Shown one piece after another: positions 45,901 to 53,493 of a stretch of DNA of 64,000 nucleotides. The position numbers and the translations under genes are program-made. Below the pieces are notes generated by a model. It saw only the letters and a program-made list of their open reading frames with translations. It had not been told where the DNA came from and ran no database searches. The first letter of the stretch is position 1, and each line of letters starts with the position of its first letter. The DNA lies in assembly GCF_947503125.1 (NCBI RefSeq), contig NZ_CANNCR010000010.1, forward strand, positions 62,001-126,000, read 5' to 3'. The DNA comes from an uncultured Metabacillus sp. Lineage in GTDB: Bacteria > Bacillota > Bacilli > Bacillales > Bacillaceae.

Positions 45901-47020
45901 GCCAATCACGACTATGTAGCTTCTTTTTAGAATCCCATTTAACGTTAAGTGCTTGAAGATCTTCATTTAACGTAACAAATTCTTTTTTCTTTTCGGTCAA
46001 ATCCTTTTCAAGTTTCCACACCTCATGACCTTGTAATCGATCTTTTTCATTTTCTGCAATAAGCTTTTGCTGCTGAACTTGTTCTTTTTCTTTCTCAAGT
46101 TGATTGATTTCATTTTCTAGTTCTTGATCTTGTTTTACCAAAGCTTTGACTTGATCGTCTGCATCTTTATGTCTCTTTTGTGCAGCATGCCACTGAGCAG
46201 CTCGCTCTGCTAAAATATACTGATTATAAAGATGGTATTGATTGACTAGCTTGCGACTTGATTCGTATTCTCTCTCTAATTGTTCAAGCTGTTGCTGGGT
46301 TTGATCCATGCTTTCAATCGTATCAGATAAATGCCTGAGCTCGTCATCCGTTAGGGGCGGTAGAGCAGACTCTAATATTTCATAAATAACCGTTGGTTTA
46401 AAGTCTTTAGACAATTTAGGACTTCTGAGTTGAATAAGCAGTTTAATGAGATCCTCATAAGCTTCGATTGATTCGAAGCCGAAAATGTATTTATTAACTA
46501 GCTCCATATATTCCCTTTGCGTATGGACAACATTCCCACCTTGGCCAATGCGATTTTCTAACTCTTTAGCCGAAAATGGTACCCGATCTCCTAGATGAGT
46601 TTGCGCAAGCTGAAAATCATGCCCAATTCGTCGATTGTCTGTTAAGAGAAAATACCACGATTTTATCCCTTTATGTCTTTTAGCCTGCATGCCTATTCCG
46701 GTTGTAACATACTGTTCCGTACCTTGTTTTTTATATTCAATAAATAAATAGCCTGTACGCTCATCACGATTGACAACTTCCTTTTCACCAAGCAAATAAT
46801 CTTCCATTCTTCGTGCCTTCGATCCAAACGGATCTAAACGGTCAGGTGTCTTTTTCCCATCTAATAACACAGGTAAAAAACTTTGCATCGTAACCGATTT
46901 TCCTGATCCATTTGTGCCGCGAAGGAGAAGTTTTCCATCCGAAAACGTAAAAATTTCATCATCATAATACCAAAAGTTTAATAACCCTGCCCGGTTCATT
47001 ACCCATTTTGAATTTGTCAT
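42911..47020 (-). CDS. jetC: Wadjet SMC-like ATPase JetC (TIGR02680)
   Basis: 1369 residues. Walker A LRGTNGSGKSV (33-43), very long coiled coils in the middle, then the ABC signature FKFSGGEKAMAM and Walker B PFIISLDEAF followed by GVDE near the C-terminus. This is the SMC motor subunit, larger than typical SMC, consistent with the TIGR02680 group. With JetA (kleisin-like) and JetB (winged-helix partner) it forms the loop-extruding complex. GGCGGAGA precedes the ATG; spacing to jetB is 15 nt. Cytoplasmic. Confidence 0.93.
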   Translation of the reverse strand: MTNSKWVMNRAGLLNFWYYDDEIFTFSDGKLLLRGTNGSGKSVTMQSFLPVLLDGKKTPDRLDPFGSKARRMEDYLLGEKEVVNRDERTGYLFIEYKKQGTEQYVTTGIGMQAKRHKGIKSWYFLLTDNRRIGHDFQLAQTHLGDRVPFSAKELENRIGQGGNVVHTQREYMELVNKYIFGFESIEAYEDLIKLLIQLRSPKLSKDFKPTVIYEILESALPPLTDDELRHLSDTIESMDQTQQQLEQLEREYESSRKLVNQYHLYNQYILAERAAQWHAAQKRHKDADDQVKALVKQDQELENEINQLEKEKEQVQQQKLIAENEKDRLQGHEVWKLEKDLTEKKKEFVTLNEDLQALNVKWDSKKKLHSRDWREREQIQEELRKQETVVKDVLEELHLDAEEAAFPLHEVNVNDFERQKEDEFDFTVWIQEAGNHDRLLTSLKQLAEEEARLSEEHLRLGRLSSEKKQEIDELRKEQDHLEQWFTEQKQQLEHEVFSWIEHHPKLLFSNERLQEIARSLQGLYEVNRYDDVREQLFTAINDYVAEMKTEKNLTEKRKVTKEQEIEIVKDELHQWKTMKIANPERAKDTEEFRKKLHDKNQSYVPFYAAVEFQDHVTDEQKERLESALNHIGLLDSLITDQQILPTHDRVIQKEPLILKPTLADYLRPDLDEDSLISNHHVDEVLRSIPLKQEGTRFHVDVDGTYSIGCLVGHAPNQGPSKYIGRSSRKRYQQEKIHECEQQLRELHVELETIKHQLLQVEDELQNADEWKRKIPSDKVLSELNVDIETNDHRLKQQQKTLLEVDNQWKKVHQQIQMIKLKLHQQGSQLNLTLTRESIGQALQAANRYRDHVHELRGAFQKCLFSRQRIEDLHSRIQEKEEEMDEIKGEQNVKNSQLFQTKAEINSIEQQLKLKGIDEVRARIQEVQLLLADAEKRMEHIQETLPQKRVNRDTCEKELEGAKTSAEFWSNMAAEWGKIVKGEVARGFIEIDKINPSAILTQLEAIVAKYDRSKLNEQLTKVFFNEQLHLTEYRMFEYTEEAERPDWFSIERGDYYEPFKNEWNQLRGRRIIQMEYHGQRVSPYYVLKSLEKELEDQKGWLDEQDRQLYEDIIVNTVGIILRNRIHRAEKWVREMNKIMESRDNSSGLTFSIAWKPLTAESEQELDTKDLVELLQRNSKFLNEEDLNRITKHFQSRIEKAKELIQLRNEGSTLHQVLKEVLDYRKWFTFVLSFKRVNEPKRELTNNAFFKFSGGEKAMAMYIPLFTAAYSRYKEAGDMAPFIISLDEAFAGVDENNIRDMFEVVEQLGFSYIMNSQALWGDYDTISNLSICELVRPKNADFVTVIRYQWDGKKRTLVFDKEPVQELVTNE

Positions 47021-47035
47021 TTTTCTCCGCCTTTC

Positions 47036-48178
47036 TTAAAAATCAGCTGGGTACTCACCAGTGATTACGCCTAACAGTGGTCTTATTCGAATAAGCGAGG
47101 TGTCCTCGTCTACATCTGCCATCATCCAGTCTTTCATTGCAGCAACTAGCTCTGTACGAATTGCACTCGTGCTTTTTTCACGAAAATACTTCGACCAACC
47201 CGAGCCATAGCTTTCACGTAAAGTATCTATTATTTGCTCAAACTCTCCTTCTGTCACAAGGATTTCACCGTTTTCATTAGGGACGAACCGTTCGGGCTGT
47301 CCGTGAATCTCCTTTGCTAGCTGTAAAAGGATATCCGTAGATGCCTTCGTATTAGGATAAAGCTGATGATATTGTCTAGGTTCAGAGATTGATAGAAATG
47401 CCGTATTCTTATAAACATGAAGCTGATAATCACTATGCTTTTCAATGTCCTCTGCGAGCCGATTCCGGAAATTTCGAATATAGAGGAAGTCTGGGTCTTG
47501 CTGGTCTTTACGGTGCAAGCCTGGAGAAAAGAATAGTTTACGATACACCCGTTTACGACGCTCATCCTCTTGGTTTAGCTTCCAATCATCTTGCAGGAGC
47601 TCATTCCAATGAGAATAAGTCGAAAAATCTTCTGGATATGTTCTCATGAAATACCGACTATATATCGTTGCTTCATATAAAACTTCTTGCTCTTCGTTAT
47701 GATCAAAACGCCCAATATCACCATCAATTGTATGAATCAACTGAAAATCGATTAAAATGTTGACAGCCCTAATCAAAGATTTTCTATGAGTAAAAAGGGT
47801 CCAATCAAGTGGATAATCCCCAGGGTAATCACTTTGTATCTCTTGACATAACTCTGACAGAAGAAATTGCTCATCAACCTCCTTTCCTTCTAAAAAGGAA
47901 AGAGCACAACAGAAAATAGCATAATCCATAGGCTCTTGGAAATGCTGAATCCCCATCCAACGTTCCGGCTCTACAGGGATTTTTTCTAATTTAATAAAAT
48001 ATTGGTGAACAATAAGCCGTAACCCGAATTTTTCATTAATATAGCGGCGCAATACCTTTTCCCGCTCACGAATAAGCTGATACCATTCTGGATGTTTCGC
48101 ACGTAAAATCCAATAATGATGGAACAACAAATCCATTCCTTGTCTTGCTTTTTCATCAAAAACATCGAATTGCTCCAT
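47036..48178 (-). CDS. jetB: Wadjet subunit JetB (TIGR02678/DUF2398)
   Basis: 380 residues from ATG 48178 (AGGGG 8 nt upstream; GTG 9 nt earlier is too close). Helical and charged, with two winged-helix-like stretches, matching the DUF2398 partner of TIGR02680 proteins. In type I Wadjet the corresponding JetB is a small KITE-like protein; here it is larger. It starts 5 nt after the jetA stop codon. Role: structural partner of the SMC complex. Assignment rests on order and sequence character. Confidence 0.85.
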   Translation of the reverse strand: MEQFDVFDEKARQGMDLLFHHYWILRAKHPEWYQLIREREKVLRRYINEKFGLRLIVHQYFIKLEKIPVEPERWMGIQHFQEPMDYAIFCCALSFLEGKEVDEQFLLSELCQEIQSDYPGDYPLDWTLFTHRKSLIRAVNILIDFQLIHTIDGDIGRFDHNEEQEVLYEATIYSRYFMRTYPEDFSTYSHWNELLQDDWKLNQEDERRKRVYRKLFFSPGLHRKDQQDPDFLYIRNFRNRLAEDIEKHSDYQLHVYKNTAFLSISEPRQYHQLYPNTKASTDILLQLAKEIHGQPERFVPNENGEILVTEGEFEQIIDTLRESYGSGWSKYFREKSTSAIRTELVAAMKDWMMADVDEDTSLIRIRPLLGVITGEYPADF

Positions 48179-48183
48179 TCTTA

Positions 48184-49671
48184 TCACCCCTGCTGTTCAA
48201 ACTGAAATGTTGCATCAGGCATTAGGAGATTTCCATCTTCAGCTTGCAAAGTAATGGTACGTTCTTGATCAAGCTTTACCTTAACTAATAAACCATAATC
48301 CGTTTTGACAACTCGATCCTTAGAAGTCATAGATTTTCCGATCCAGCTTAATAAAACCTTTCTGATGAACGGTTCAACTGTAGAAAGGGATGAAAGTTTA
48401 ATAACCCCTTGCTCCATATATTTTTCTATTAATTTCTTTTCCTGTTCACGTTCCCTTAAATATTGTTCTCTCTGTTGTTTTTTCTTTTCTTCATTTGATT
48501 TCATTGAGCCAGGCTTTGTTTTTTTACGATATCGATTAGTCCTCGGTTTAATCGTAAGGAGCGTAGGAACCTCATCCCATGGATCGACATGAAGATTTTC
48601 TGTTGTTCCATCTTCAAGCTGAAGATGTTGAATCGTCATCGCCCCAAATACGACAGATGAAATTTTATGAGCTTCTTCTAAATTCTGGCTTTCTGCAAAC
48701 CATTTTGCTAAATGTAAGTAGTCTTTCTTTCGACTGCGAAAATGTTGTTGTCTTTCACCAATACGTTGTACGTATCTTGTCATCCTCCGTATCATTTCAT
48801 TTGTTTGCCACTGAAGTACCTCAAGCTCACTTTGCTGGGTACCTGATCCTAAAAACCAGCTTCGAAGCGAATCCCAATATTCCTCATATTCAACCAGCCA
48901 CTCCGCTGATGAAGACGATATGTCCTCAAGACGAGGAATCGACCTCCGATGTTCGATTAACTTTTGAAAATAAGACTGTAGTTTCGCCAAAGACAGTTCC
49001 CCTAACCTCTGCTGTATTTGCAGAGATGTTTTTTGAAGGGACACAATAAAATCGCGTAAATATGTTGTAAATTGATTTTTATATACAAGAAATGCCTCGG
49101 TTTGCATTCGTTGATCCGTTTGTTCACTGTTAATATAGGCAATATAATCTGCTGTACTTGTTCGAATTGATTGAAAATATCGAAATACATCCTCCCAAAT
49201 CCGCATGTATTCTTCTGCTGGTTTAATTAATTCTAAATTCAGTTCATTTTGAAGGGTTATAAGAGCTTGGAGGAGCCTGTCAAACTGAGAACGTTCCAAA
49301 GAGCCTTGAAACGTATCGCCTATTGTCTCCAATTGCACAAGCATTCTCTCAATTTCAACAGTATATGGTGTGCATTGATATCGAAACCTTTTTTTCTTAT
49401 ACTCTTCAATTGTTTTGGCATTCGCCATATCTTGGCGAGCGATTAAATTATTCCATTTTACCAATTGAGCTAATTGTTGATGAAGTTGCTCCTCTTCATA
49501 ATCAAAAAATGCTGGAATTGAGCGCATATGATCTAGTATTTCTTCAGGAGCAATGAAATCTCTCATTCTTTCATGCTGATGATAAAAATATCTTAAGATC
49601 GTTCGATAGTGTGCCGCAGAATCTGCTGTTAAATAGCTAGCCTCGATAATCTTTTTCATAGTTGGATCCAA
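48184..49671 (-). CDS. jetA: Wadjet subunit JetA (TIGR02677/DUF2397), kleisin-like
   Basis: 495 residues, helix-rich with Gln/Arg-rich stretches (HYRTILRYFYHQHERM near the start; RYVQRIGERQQHFRSRKKDYLHLAKWF around 315). This matches DUF2397, the first protein of the four-gene set. Expected role is the kleisin-type bridge of the complex. TTG start at 49671 with AAGGA 9-10 nt upstream; the ATG 12 nt further is much worse placed. First gene of the operon, all four genes tightly packed. Confidence 0.87.
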   Translation of the reverse strand: MDPTMKKIIEASYLTADSAAHYRTILRYFYHQHERMRDFIAPEEILDHMRSIPAFFDYEEEQLHQQLAQLVKWNNLIARQDMANAKTIEEYKKKRFRYQCTPYTVEIERMLVQLETIGDTFQGSLERSQFDRLLQALITLQNELNLELIKPAEEYMRIWEDVFRYFQSIRTSTADYIAYINSEQTDQRMQTEAFLVYKNQFTTYLRDFIVSLQKTSLQIQQRLGELSLAKLQSYFQKLIEHRRSIPRLEDISSSSAEWLVEYEEYWDSLRSWFLGSGTQQSELEVLQWQTNEMIRRMTRYVQRIGERQQHFRSRKKDYLHLAKWFAESQNLEEAHKISSVVFGAMTIQHLQLEDGTTENLHVDPWDEVPTLLTIKPRTNRYRKKTKPGSMKSNEEKKKQQREQYLREREQEKKLIEKYMEQGVIKLSSLSTVEPFIRKVLLSWIGKSMTSKDRVVKTDYGLLVKVKLDQERTITLQAEDGNLLMPDATFQFEQQG

Positions 49672-49712
49672 ACGTCATCATCCTTATTTAATTTCTATAA
49701 GTACTATTTTAA

Positions 49713-49740
49713 ATGATAGACTTATTGATTTAAATGTAAA
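49713..49740 (-). promoter_or_regulatory. Candidate promoter of the jet operon
   Basis: Minus strand TTTACA (49735-49740), 16 nt, TATCAT (49713-49718), about 35 nt before the jetA ribosome binding site. The rest of 49741-49954 shows nothing else recognised. Confidence 0.45.
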
Positions 49741-49954
49741 AGAGTTCCTTTCTGATTTTCATTAAAGCACATAAAATTGGGTGTCTATCTCCGACAAGTA
49801 CTAGGAAATATGACTACTGGTAGAACTTTTTTGTTTCACTATCTATTATTCTAAAGTGGTCAATATGGACTTCTTAACATAAAATCCTTGTAAGAGAAGG
49901 AAGTTCATGATATATTACCAATAATTAAATTTTTCTTATTTCAATACTTTTTGA

Positions 49955-50135
49955 AGTGAGGATAGAGGTGCAAAGTTCATGAGTACACATTCTGAGGAGA
50001 ATGAGATCCTGTGATGATTGTGGAAAGGGGAATTTGCCGAAGCAGAAAGAATCTCATGTTCTTGAAGCTGGTTCTGTTATTGAATAAATACAGAACTGTC
50101 ATATAGGTCACTATATGGAGGGCTATCTTACGCAC
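49955..50135 (+). promoter_or_regulatory. Lysine riboswitch (L-box)
   Basis: The conserved L-box blocks are present in order: GTGAGGATAGAGGTGCAAAG, AGTA, GGGGAATTTGCCGAAGCAG, GAAGCTGG, a paired arm ACAGAACTGTCATATAGG, and the invariant TATGGAGGGCTATC near 50114-50127. It is followed by a terminator and dapA. Lysine binding should stop transcription before dapA. Confidence 0.93.
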
Positions 50136-50166
50136 GGAAACGATATTTCTTGATATTGTCTCTACT

Positions 50167-50198
50167 GCAGCAGCGATTCCCCTCGTTGCTGCTTTTTT
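50167..50198 (+). terminator. Expression-platform terminator of the lysine riboswitch
   Basis: GCAGCAGCGA pairs with TCGTTGCTGC, followed by TTTTTT. It lies between the aptamer and dapA. Confidence 0.9.
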
Positions 50199-50262
50199 GC
50201 GTTTCTTTTTGAATGGCTCTAAACACCTATCCTTATGAAAATACGATAAAGGGTGTGAAGCT

Positions 50263-51153
50263 ATGAATTTCGGGCAAGTACTAACAGCAATGGTTACCCC
50301 GTTTGATCAAAATGGCGAGGTAGATTTTAACGCAACAGAACAATTAGTTAATTATTTAATTGAAAATGGAACTGATGGACTTGTGATAACAGGTACAACT
50401 GGTGAGTCCCCTACGTTAACAACCGAGGAAAAAGTCGAGTTTTTTAAGTTTGTTGTAAAGGTCGTAAATAAAAAAGTGCCGGTAATCGCAGGAACTGGAT
50501 CTAATAATACGAAGGCATCGATCAGCTTAACGAGACTTGCGGAGGAAGCAGGAGTCGATGGGATTATGCTTGTGACTCCTTATTATAACAAGCCATCACA
50601 GGAAGGATTGTACCAACATTTCAAAGCAATTGCTGAAGCAACATCCTTGCCGGTCATGCTTTATAATATTCCTGGACGAAGTGTAGTGAATCTGTCTGTT
50701 GATACCATTGTTCATCTTTCTAACATTGATAATATTGTCTCAATAAAGGAAGCGAGCGGTGATTTAGATGCGATGGCAGAGATCATTAGCAAAACTCCTG
50801 AAAATTTTACGCTGTATAGTGGAGATGACGGCTTAACGCTTCCTGTTTTATCCATCGGCGGAACTGGTATTGTCTCGGTTGCTTCCCACATCATCGGCAA
50901 TGAGATGCAGGAAATGATCAATCATTTTAAAAATGGCGATGTTCAGCAAGCGGCATCCTTGCATCGCAAGCTGCTCCCGGTTATGAACGCATTATTTGCA
51001 GCGCCAAACCCAACGCCGGTCAAAGAGGCATTAAATATGATTGGTGTCAATGTTGGCGGGGTTCGCTTACCCATGATTCCTTTGAACAATGGTGAAAAAG
51101 CAGTGCTGAAAGAGACATTAGAAGCTAGTAAATTGGTGACGATTGTAAAGTAG
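50263..51153 (+). CDS. dapA: 4-hydroxy-tetrahydrodipicolinate synthase
   Basis: 296 residues, full length. GTTGESPTL (substrate-binding Thr pair), YNIPGRS (Tyr133 type) and IVSIKEASGD with the Schiff-base Lys are all present. It condenses pyruvate with aspartate semialdehyde, the first committed step to lysine and diaminopimelate, and to dipicolinate in spores. It stands alone and is controlled by the riboswitch upstream. AAAGGGTGTGAAGCT precedes the ATG. The L-box makes it a lysine-repressed copy. Confidence 0.95.
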   Translation: MNFGQVLTAMVTPFDQNGEVDFNATEQLVNYLIENGTDGLVITGTTGESPTLTTEEKVEFFKFVVKVVNKKVPVIAGTGSNNTKASISLTRLAEEAGVDGIMLVTPYYNKPSQEGLYQHFKAIAEATSLPVMLYNIPGRSVVNLSVDTIVHLSNIDNIVSIKEASGDLDAMAEIISKTPENFTLYSGDDGLTLPVLSIGGTGIVSVASHIIGNEMQEMINHFKNGDVQQAASLHRKLLPVMNALFAAPNPTPVKEALNMIGVNVGGVRLPMIPLNNGEKAVLKETLEASKLVTIVK

Positions 51154-51157
51154 GATG

Positions 51158-51183
51158 TAGAGGGTGAAATAATTCACCCTCTA
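51158..51183. terminator. Hairpin between convergent dapA and 5'-nucleotidase genes
   Basis: TAGAGGGTGAA and TTCACCCTCTA form a perfect 11-bp stem with loop ATAA. Short U-tract on either side, so bidirectional terminator is likely but weak. Confidence 0.65.
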
Positions 51184-52953
51184 TTAGTTAATTTGTTGAA
51201 TTCTCCCCTCGATTTGTGCAGCAAACGGATGTTTCATTGATTTGATATAATCAACAAGTGCATCTACATCAACTGGTCCAGTTTTTCGATTTTTCCCTTT
51301 ACGGAAGCCTGTAAAGTTGTCCCCTCCCTCTGCTAAGAAAGCATTGGCAACAACTGTGTAGCTTTTGTTGGGATCCATATCTGATCTATCAGGCAGCTGC
51401 ATGGAAATGATTTTAGCTCCTGCAGGCTGGTTCGCATCCCAAGTATACGTGAACCCAGAGATTTGGAGCATTTTCGTCCTGCTTGCTTGCCATTGTTGAT
51501 TCAATATCTTTTGAATTTGTTGCCCAGTTAAACTCATTTTAATTAAATTGTTTTTAAAGGGTTGGACAACATATAATTGCCTCCATGTCACTTCTCCAGC
51601 ATCCAAGTCTGCCCTGATTCCTCCTGGGTTCATTAATGCAATATCCGCCTTCATTGCCTCGCGCTGGGCATCTGCAATCAAATTGCCCAATGCAGATTCG
51701 CCGTTTTCATTTTGCGCAGCTGTGATCGAAGTTTCAGCTGTCCCGATGACACGACTTACAATCGGTTCTATTTTCTCTTCATATTTCTCAATCATCTGCT
51801 TTGTCTCAGGATGTGGCGAGATCCCTTCTTGGTAAACCGTAACAATTTCAGATCGCTTCCCAACAATGTCACCTGTTTGCGGATCTATTTCAATATCAAC
51901 ATCAGAAAAAGCTGTACCATATGAATAAGATTGAACCAATAGTTTTCCATCAACAAAAGCATTTAAATAGGCATGATTATGACCGCCAAAAATAATATCG
52001 ACTTCATCATCAACCGCTTTTGCTATATTAACGATTTCTCCTGTTGCTTGCTCGCCATTATCCTTTGATGTTCCAGGGTTATGTGCAAGGACGATAATTG
52101 CTTTAACACCTTGTTCTTTTAACTCTGCAGCAGCCTTGTTTATGGATTCTGCTTCATCAAGAAACGTAATTCCTTCCACACCGCTTGGTACAACTAAGCT
52201 TGGCGTGTCTGTTGTTACAACTCCGATAAATCCAAGCTTCATCCCATTGTTTTTTAAAATTTTATATGGAGGGAGAATGGTTTTACCTGTTTTTTTATCA
52301 ATCACATTTGCCGCAACCCACGGAAATTGAGAACCAGCAAAATCCCCTGTTGCTTCATGTTTTCCTCCATTTATCAACAGCAGCAGCTCTGCTATTCCTT
52401 TATCAAATTCATGATTTCCAACTGTTCCAATTGTAATGTTTATTGTATTTAAAAATTCAATTGTTGGCTCATCCTGCAGTAATGAGGAAATCGGCGGACT
52501 GGCTCCAATCATATCACCAACATGTACGAATAATGTGTTTTTATTTTCGTGAGTACGCTGCAATAAATATGCTGCAAGATAATCCGCACGTCCTGCAGGC
52601 TTGCCATTGACTTGTCTGGTGACATTTAATTGACCGTGCAAATCATTAATCCCAAGTAGCTGGATTTGCTTGTATTGCGGGTTTTCTTTCTCTTTATTGC
52701 GATTGAGTGGCAACTCGGGACGTCGTTCGATATGGCCATGATAATTTTTTGAAAGGCCCTGTTCATTGTCGTTATAAGTTTTTGAGGCTTGATATTGTTG
52801 ATTGACTTGTTGGGAGGATTGGCTAGTTTTTAAATCAATATTTACTAGGTTTTTATTTTTTTGTTGATTGTCTATTGTATGGTTAAAAGCATTGAAGCCA
52901 AATAAAGTGAATAATGAGAGGGTTAGTAATATAGTGTATAGATATTTTTTCAT
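51184..52953 (-). CDS. Secreted 5'-nucleotidase / metallophosphatase
   Basis: 589 residues from ATG 52953 (GGAGG 5 nt upstream). Signal peptide MKKYLYTILLTLSLFTL, then a low-complexity Gln/Asn stretch, then the metallophosphoesterase domain: NDLHGQ, VGDMIGASP, GNHEFDKG, LAHNPG and GGHNHAYLN. The C-terminal 5'-nucleotidase domain follows (ALGNLIADA, NPGGIRADL). It dephosphorylates external nucleotides or related compounds. No sortase motif at the end, so it is probably released or loosely wall-bound. Confidence 0.93.
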   Translation of the reverse strand: MKKYLYTILLTLSLFTLFGFNAFNHTIDNQQKNKNLVNIDLKTSQSSQQVNQQYQASKTYNDNEQGLSKNYHGHIERRPELPLNRNKEKENPQYKQIQLLGINDLHGQLNVTRQVNGKPAGRADYLAAYLLQRTHENKNTLFVHVGDMIGASPPISSLLQDEPTIEFLNTINITIGTVGNHEFDKGIAELLLLINGGKHEATGDFAGSQFPWVAANVIDKKTGKTILPPYKILKNNGMKLGFIGVVTTDTPSLVVPSGVEGITFLDEAESINKAAAELKEQGVKAIIVLAHNPGTSKDNGEQATGEIVNIAKAVDDEVDIIFGGHNHAYLNAFVDGKLLVQSYSYGTAFSDVDIEIDPQTGDIVGKRSEIVTVYQEGISPHPETKQMIEKYEEKIEPIVSRVIGTAETSITAAQNENGESALGNLIADAQREAMKADIALMNPGGIRADLDAGEVTWRQLYVVQPFKNNLIKMSLTGQQIQKILNQQWQASRTKMLQISGFTYTWDANQPAGAKIISMQLPDRSDMDPNKSYTVVANAFLAEGGDNFTGFRKGKNRKTGPVDVDALVDYIKSMKHPFAAQIEGRIQQIN

Positions 52954-53165
52954 CGGGTCCTCCGTGTATGATTGAAGCTCGTACAATATTTAATTTCTAT
53001 TGTTATTTTTTGAATTTTGGTTGATTTCATACTTGAATTTTCAGGTCGGTTAATAGCTTATCAAGGTGATAAGCGAGTTGACACTTAGTAGCAATGTCCT
53101 ATTTCCATTCATTTTTTCACCATACGTTTTATGATTAGTATTATTATCCGAACGGAAAATAAAAG

Positions 53166-53194
53166 GGAAATCCATTGCTATGATATGGATTTCC
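53166..53194 (-). terminator. Terminator of the 43-aa gene
   Basis: GGAAATCCAT and ATGGATTTCC form a 10-bp stem; CTTTTATTTT follows on the minus strand. Confidence 0.8.
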
Positions 53195-53233
53195 ATTATG
53201 GGTCACATGTAATATTAATCACAAGTTACCAGC

Positions 53234-53365
53234 TTATCGATTTTGCTGCTTCTGATCAGTTTGTTTCTTTTGAGCATGTTGCTTCGTATTCATCGTTTCG
53301 TCAAGAGCTTGACCCACATTACCTGTAAAGTTGATTTGCTGCTCTGGAATTCCTTGTTTTTTCAT
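53234..53365 (-). CDS. Small hydrophilic hypothetical protein, 43 aa
   Basis: ATG 53365 has GGAAGGGAGGG some 8-10 nt upstream. The product (MKKQGIPEQQINFTGN... ending DQKQQNR) is Gln/Lys-rich, without membrane segment or cysteines, and the frame closes with TAA before a good terminator. Size and composition recall minor spore proteins, but I do not recognise the family. Real gene on ribosome binding site plus terminator. Confidence 0.6.
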   Translation of the reverse strand: MKKQGIPEQQINFTGNVGQALDETMNTKQHAQKKQTDQKQQNR

Positions 53366-53393
53366 TCGAATAATCCCTCCCTTCCTTCCATTA

Positions 53394-53417
53394 GTATCCT
53401 CGTGCTAGTGAGGATAC
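53394..53417. other. 8-bp inverted repeat upstream of the 43-aa gene
   Basis: GTATCCTC and GAGGATAC pair around GTGCTAGT, 29 nt before the start codon. No U-tract; could be an operator or mRNA stem. Confidence 0.35.
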
Positions 53418-53450
53418 ATGTATTGCACTTTTTAAGAGTAGTATTGAGCT

Positions 53451-53478
53451 AAAAAGGGGAATCATGTATCGATTCCCC
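53451..53478 (-). terminator. Terminator of the ABC-F gene
   Basis: GGGGAATC and GATTCCCC pair; TTTTT follows on the minus strand. Confidence 0.85.
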
Positions 53479-53493
53479 ATTCATTTTAGAAAG

